A DNA stretch of 64,000 nucleotides from Mucilaginibacter gilvus (GTDB lineage: Bacteria > Bacteroidota > Bacteroidia > Sphingobacteriales > Sphingobacteriaceae). Under the pieces are notes generated by a model that was given only the letters and a program-made list of their open reading frames with translations, had not been told where the DNA came from and ran no database searches. Position numbers and translations under genes: made by a program. Location: positions 124,001-188,000 of the forward strand of contig NZ_SBIW01000007.1 in assembly GCF_004054195.1 (NCBI RefSeq), given 5' to 3'. Numbering within the stretch: the first letter of the stretch is position 1; the number at the start of each line of letters is the position of its first letter. Below are positions 61,128 to 64,000 of this stretch, in pieces.

Positions 61128-62330
61128 CTATACTGCGGGGATGGTAAACCTCACCGTAGTACCGGTACCTATATTGCTTTCCACATCAATCTGCCCGCCG
61201 TGCTGGCTTACAAAATCGCTAACCAAAAACAGGCCGAGACCGCTGCCTTGTTCGTTATTGGTACCCGATAATGACTTTTGACCGGGGTTTTTAAAAAGTC
61301 GCTCTTTAATATCTGCGTTCATGCCTATACCGGAATCTTCAACAAAGATGCAGGCCATCTGCTCGTTTTGCTTAGCATTTACAACTACAGAGCCGCCGTC
61401 CGGCGTGTATTTTATGGCATTGGTTACCAGGTTTTGAACGATGGACCGCAACATAAGGGCATCTGCCATTACTTCCATATCTTTAGGCGTATTGTTTTGC
61501 AGCGTGATCTTCTTTTGCTGTGCGTTGGGCCTCAGAAGTTCCAAAGACTCTTCAATGCCCTTTGCAAGCCGTATCCTTTCTGGGTAGAAACTGGTTTTCT
61601 GGCTTTGCTTTTTGGCCCATTCTATTATCTCATTAAGCTGATTAAGGAGTTTGTTGGAGGTGCGGAAAATGATCTGCGACAATTGCTTAACCTGTTGCTG
61701 ATTAAGGTTCTCCTGGTTAGCGTTCAATTTTTCGGCAGATACCATTAAGGCCGTTAACGGGTTACGCAAATCGTGCGACATTACCGAAAGAAATTTATCT
61801 TTGGATAGATTGAGTGCCTGCAGGTCTCTATTCATACTTTCCAGAGCCACGGTGCGCTCCATTACCCGCTGCTCCAACTCGTGATTCAGTTGCACCAGAT
61901 CATTATTTATCAGCTGTAGTTTTTCCTCCTGTCTCCTTAATAGCTGATTCTTTTTATAAAGTTCGGCAAATACAGCAACTTTCGACCGGAGTATTTCGGC
62001 ATTAAAAGGTTTCCTGATAAAATCTACCGCGCCTGCCTTGTACCCTTTAAACATAGCGGCTTCCTCATAATCGTGCGCGGTAATAAAAATTATAGGTATT
62101 TGCTTTAGCTTATCCCGTTGGTAGATCAGTTCGGCAGTTTCGTAACCATCCATAATAGGCATTTTTACGTCCAGCAGTATCAGGGAGAAGTCGTCTTCAT
62201 GCAATAATACCCGGAGCGCTTCGCGGCCCGAGTTTGCCCTGAAAAAGGTATAATTTACGTTCTCCAGGGCTACTTCCATCGATAACAGATTATTTTCGTT
62301 ATCGTCAACCAATAATATTTTTACAGGCAT
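61128..62330 (-). CDS. Receiver-linked histidine kinase (REC-HisKA-HATPase)
   Basis: A 400-residue soluble kinase. An N-terminal receiver (VDDNEN at 8-13, Asp54 in LLDVKMP, Lys107 in IRKPF) is joined by a coiled coil (residues 120-175) to HisKA with MSHDLRNPLTAL (His186). The HATPase domain has VQNLVTNAIKYTPDGG, VEDSGIGMN and GSGLGLFLVSD. With the receiver in front it takes phosphate from an upstream kinase and controls its own activity. It starts 12 bp after the hybrid kinase gene stops, so the two probably share a transcript. Confidence 0.94.
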   Translation of the reverse strand: MPVKILLVDDNENNLLSMEVALENVNYTFFRANSGREALRVLLHEDDFSLILLDVKMPIMDGYETAELIYQRDKLKQIPIIFITAHDYEEAAMFKGYKAGAVDFIRKPFNAEILRSKVAVFAELYKKNQLLRRQEEKLQLINNDLVQLNHELEQRVMERTVALESMNRDLQALNLSKDKFLSVMSHDLRNPLTALMVSAEKLNANQENLNQQQVKQLSQIIFRTSNKLLNQLNEIIEWAKKQSQKTSFYPERIRLAKGIEESLELLRPNAQQKKITLQNNTPKDMEVMADALMLRSIVQNLVTNAIKYTPDGGSVVVNAKQNEQMACIFVEDSGIGMNADIKERLFKNPGQKSLSGTNNEQGSGLGLFLVSDFVSQHGGQIDVESNIGTGTTVRFTIPAV

Positions 62331-62342
62331 CAGCTACATTTT

Positions 62343-64000
62343 TTATTTGATCAACCACACACGCATAAGGGATAAAAGTTGGTCGGTTTTAACGGGTTTT
62401 GTTATATAATCTGATGCGCCGGACGAAATGCATTTCTGCCTGTCGCCTATCATTGCTTTTGCAGTTACGGCAATAATTGGCAGGCTTTTGTTCCGTGGCT
62501 CCTTGCGTATCATCTGTATCGTTTCATACCCATCCATTTCCGGCATCATAATATCCATCAACACAATATCTATACTTTTGTCCTTACTCAGTATTTCAAG
62601 CGCTTCGCGTCCGCTTTCGGCCGTTATCACGTCAATCTTCGATCTTTCGAACACCGCGGTTAAAGCAAACAGGTTACGCACATCATCATCTACAACCAAA
62701 ACTTTTTTCGAATCGAGCACATCGGTGGTTACCCGGATGTTGCTGATCATTTTTAGTTTGCTTTCGCTGATGTGTTTTTTATCAATATGCAGCAGCACCA
62801 ATATCTCTTCGAGCAGGTAAACATGTGATAAAGGCGTTTTGGTAATTATCTTATGGTTTAACCTTTTAAGTTTAATTAACTCTTCCTGTGTGAAATCTCT
62901 TGCCGAATGTAGGATGATAGTAGTGCCCTGTTGTTTGATCAGGTCTATCTTGTTCAAGAAATCGATGCCGTTTGCGTCGGGTAATACAAAATCCAGTACA
63001 ATACAGTCAAACAATTCTTTTTTTAGTATCGCGAGTCCCTTTTTAGCGGTGGTTGCGCCAAAAATTTCAATTTGGTCGTTAACCAAAAGTTCAGAAAGCC
63101 GCTGTAATTCGTTCTCATTATCTTCAATGATCAATACCCTTTTTTTGGTGTGCGCATTAAAGTTTACAATACCGGCAATTAATTCATGCAGCGAGGTGTT
63201 AGATAAAGGTTTCAAACTAAATGATTTGGCACCATGTTTCAGGGCCAGTAGCTTATTATCCTCGCCGGATATTACGTGTACCGGGATATGCCTTAAGTTT
63301 ATATCGGTTTTTAATAGTTTAAGTATTTTCCAACCGTTAGATTCGGGCATATTCACGTCCAGCGTTATCGCAATAGGGTTGTATTTGATAATGCTGTCAA
63401 ATATCTCAAGGTAGCTAATTGCCACTACAACCTTCATATCCAGGTCGTGTGCTTTATCTATTAATATCTTGGTGAAACGCAGGTCGTCCTCAATCACCAG
63501 CAGCACCTTATCTTCGGCCACAATATTATGGCGGTCGTCATCCATTATCAATTCGGCAGTATCTATAGTGCTGGCGCGCAAGTGTGCAACCGGTTGAATT
63601 TCTTTTATTCTCACCGGAACCGATTTCTCTTCGCGGTATTTTAACGGCAGGTATAGCGTAAATACGCTGCCTTTACCCAATTCACTCCCCACGGTAATAG
63701 TGCCTCCCAGTAATTCGGCAAAGCCCTTACTAATGGATAGCCCCAGTCCGGTTCCTCCATATTTACGGCTGGTAGAACCTTCGGCTTGTTGGAAAGCCTC
63801 GAATATAATCCCCTGTGTGTTTTTAGAGATACCGATACCAGAGTCTTCGATAGAAAATGCGATCACAGCGTCGGGCCCAATTAATGGGTTTTCCTGGCCG
63901 CGGCCAGGTCTGAAAACGTGCAATTTAACGCGGCCTTTTTCGGTAAATTTAAACGCGTTTGAAAGCAGGTTTTTTAATATCTGGTTAAGGCGCTGCATAT
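62343..64000 (-). CDS. Hybrid sensor kinase, C-terminal part, three receivers (partial)
   Basis: The gene enters from the right edge; only the C-terminal part is inside. The visible part begins in the HATPase domain at QRLNQILKNLLSNAFKFTEKG (N-box) and has DSGIGI and GTGLGLSISKGF. Three receiver domains follow. The first has VIEDDLR and TLDVNMP. The second has IIEDNENE and VLDFVLPDANG. The third has VVDDDVRN, LMDIMMPEMDG and ITKPVKT. The middle domain has a poor lysine region (LHSARDF, ITKTPLS). No stop or start is visible on the right. Such multi-receiver kinases of Bacteroidota usually carry HAMP or GAF repeats in the missing N-terminal half. Confidence 0.93.
   Translation of the reverse strand, partial: MQRLNQILKNLLSNAFKFTEKGRVKLHVFRPGRGQENPLIGPDAVIAFSIEDSGIGISKNTQGIIFEAFQQAEGSTSRKYGGTGLGLSISKGFAELLGGTITVGSELGKGSVFTLYLPLKYREEKSVPVRIKEIQPVAHLRASTIDTAELIMDDDRHNIVAEDKVLLVIEDDLRFTKILIDKAHDLDMKVVVAISYLEIFDSIIKYNPIAITLDVNMPESNGWKILKLLKTDINLRHIPVHVISGEDNKLLALKHGAKSFSLKPLSNTSLHELIAGIVNFNAHTKKRVLIIEDNENELQRLSELLVNDQIEIFGATTAKKGLAILKKELFDCIVLDFVLPDANGIDFLNKIDLIKQQGTTIILHSARDFTQEELIKLKRLNHKIITKTPLSHVYLLEEILVLLHIDKKHISESKLKMISNIRVTTDVLDSKKVLVVDDDVRNLFALTAVFERSKIDVITAESGREALEILSKDKSIDIVLMDIMMPEMDGYETIQMIRKEPRNKSLPIIAVTAKAMIGDRQKCISSGASDYITKPVKTDQLLSLMRVWLIK

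Noticed and set aside
1..64000. CRISPR arrays, rRNA or tRNA genes, attachment sites, known riboswitches
   Set aside because: I saw no regularly spaced direct repeats, conserved rRNA segments, cloverleaf-like sequences or recognisable aptamers on either strand; a covariance-model search was not possible here.

Overview
The window reads as chromosomal DNA of a soil- or plant-associated Bacteroidota, most likely a Sphingobacteriaceae member close to Mucilaginibacter or Pedobacter. The reasons are tandem SusC/SusD pairs, lipoprotein signals, a DUF6377 regulator, vertebrate-free polysaccharide catabolism and TAnnTTTG-type -7 elements. The taxonomic call is inference from gene content. No rRNA, tRNA or CRISPR array was recognised.

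Layout. 0-8.6 kb: housekeeping and small metabolic genes (response regulator, gluconokinase, topA, mnmA, an HxlR regulator facing an azoreductase across a perfect 16-bp inverted repeat, a DUF2459 protein). 8.6-14.9 kb: a DUF5990 gene, a decayed gene fragment, then an isolated SusC/SusD pair followed by a broken glycerophosphodiesterase. 14.9-28.3 kb: a well-formed starch/malto-oligosaccharide utilisation locus: DUF6377 regulator, SusC, SusD, SusE-like protein, cyclomaltodextrinase-type GH13, MFS sugar transporter and a lipoprotein GH13 with CBM48. 28.3-32.7 kb: a wrecked fructan locus, with the last ~42 codons of an AraC-type (hybrid two-component) regulator fused to a truncated GH32-like gene, one intact GH32 levanase/inulinase and one frameshifted GH32-like gene.

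32.7-39.2 kb: an unusual block. A four-gene operon encodes a small LCxPxC-ended protein, a 7-TM protein, a NarX-like kinase and a NarL-like regulator. Divergent from it lie a 3-TM protein and a beta-barrel-like protein, then an IS remnant and a cytoplasmic papain-fold protease. A similar AC-rich motif lies upstream of both effector-like units. 39.4-44.5 kb: membrane glycan genes (deacetylase, GT2, GT87), a methyltransferase and a secreted GH130-like protein. 44.8-50.1 kb: a membrane protein, two outer-membrane proteins, a lipoprotein vanadium-haloperoxidase/PAP2 enzyme and a DoxX-like protein, apparently one functional unit of unknown role.

50.2-56.4 kb: ridA, D-threonine-aldolase-like, M19 dipeptidase, GH63-like glucosidase and an extra methionine aminopeptidase in a row, followed by a stub of a second glucosidase and an IS5-type remnant. 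56.7-60.5 kb: aspartokinase, topB and a cold-shock-domain protein. 60.7-64 kb: a run of receiver and histidine-kinase genes that leaves the window. The most promising undescribed candidates are the 32.7-39.2 kb signalling/protease block and the haloperoxidase-DoxX-OMP operon.
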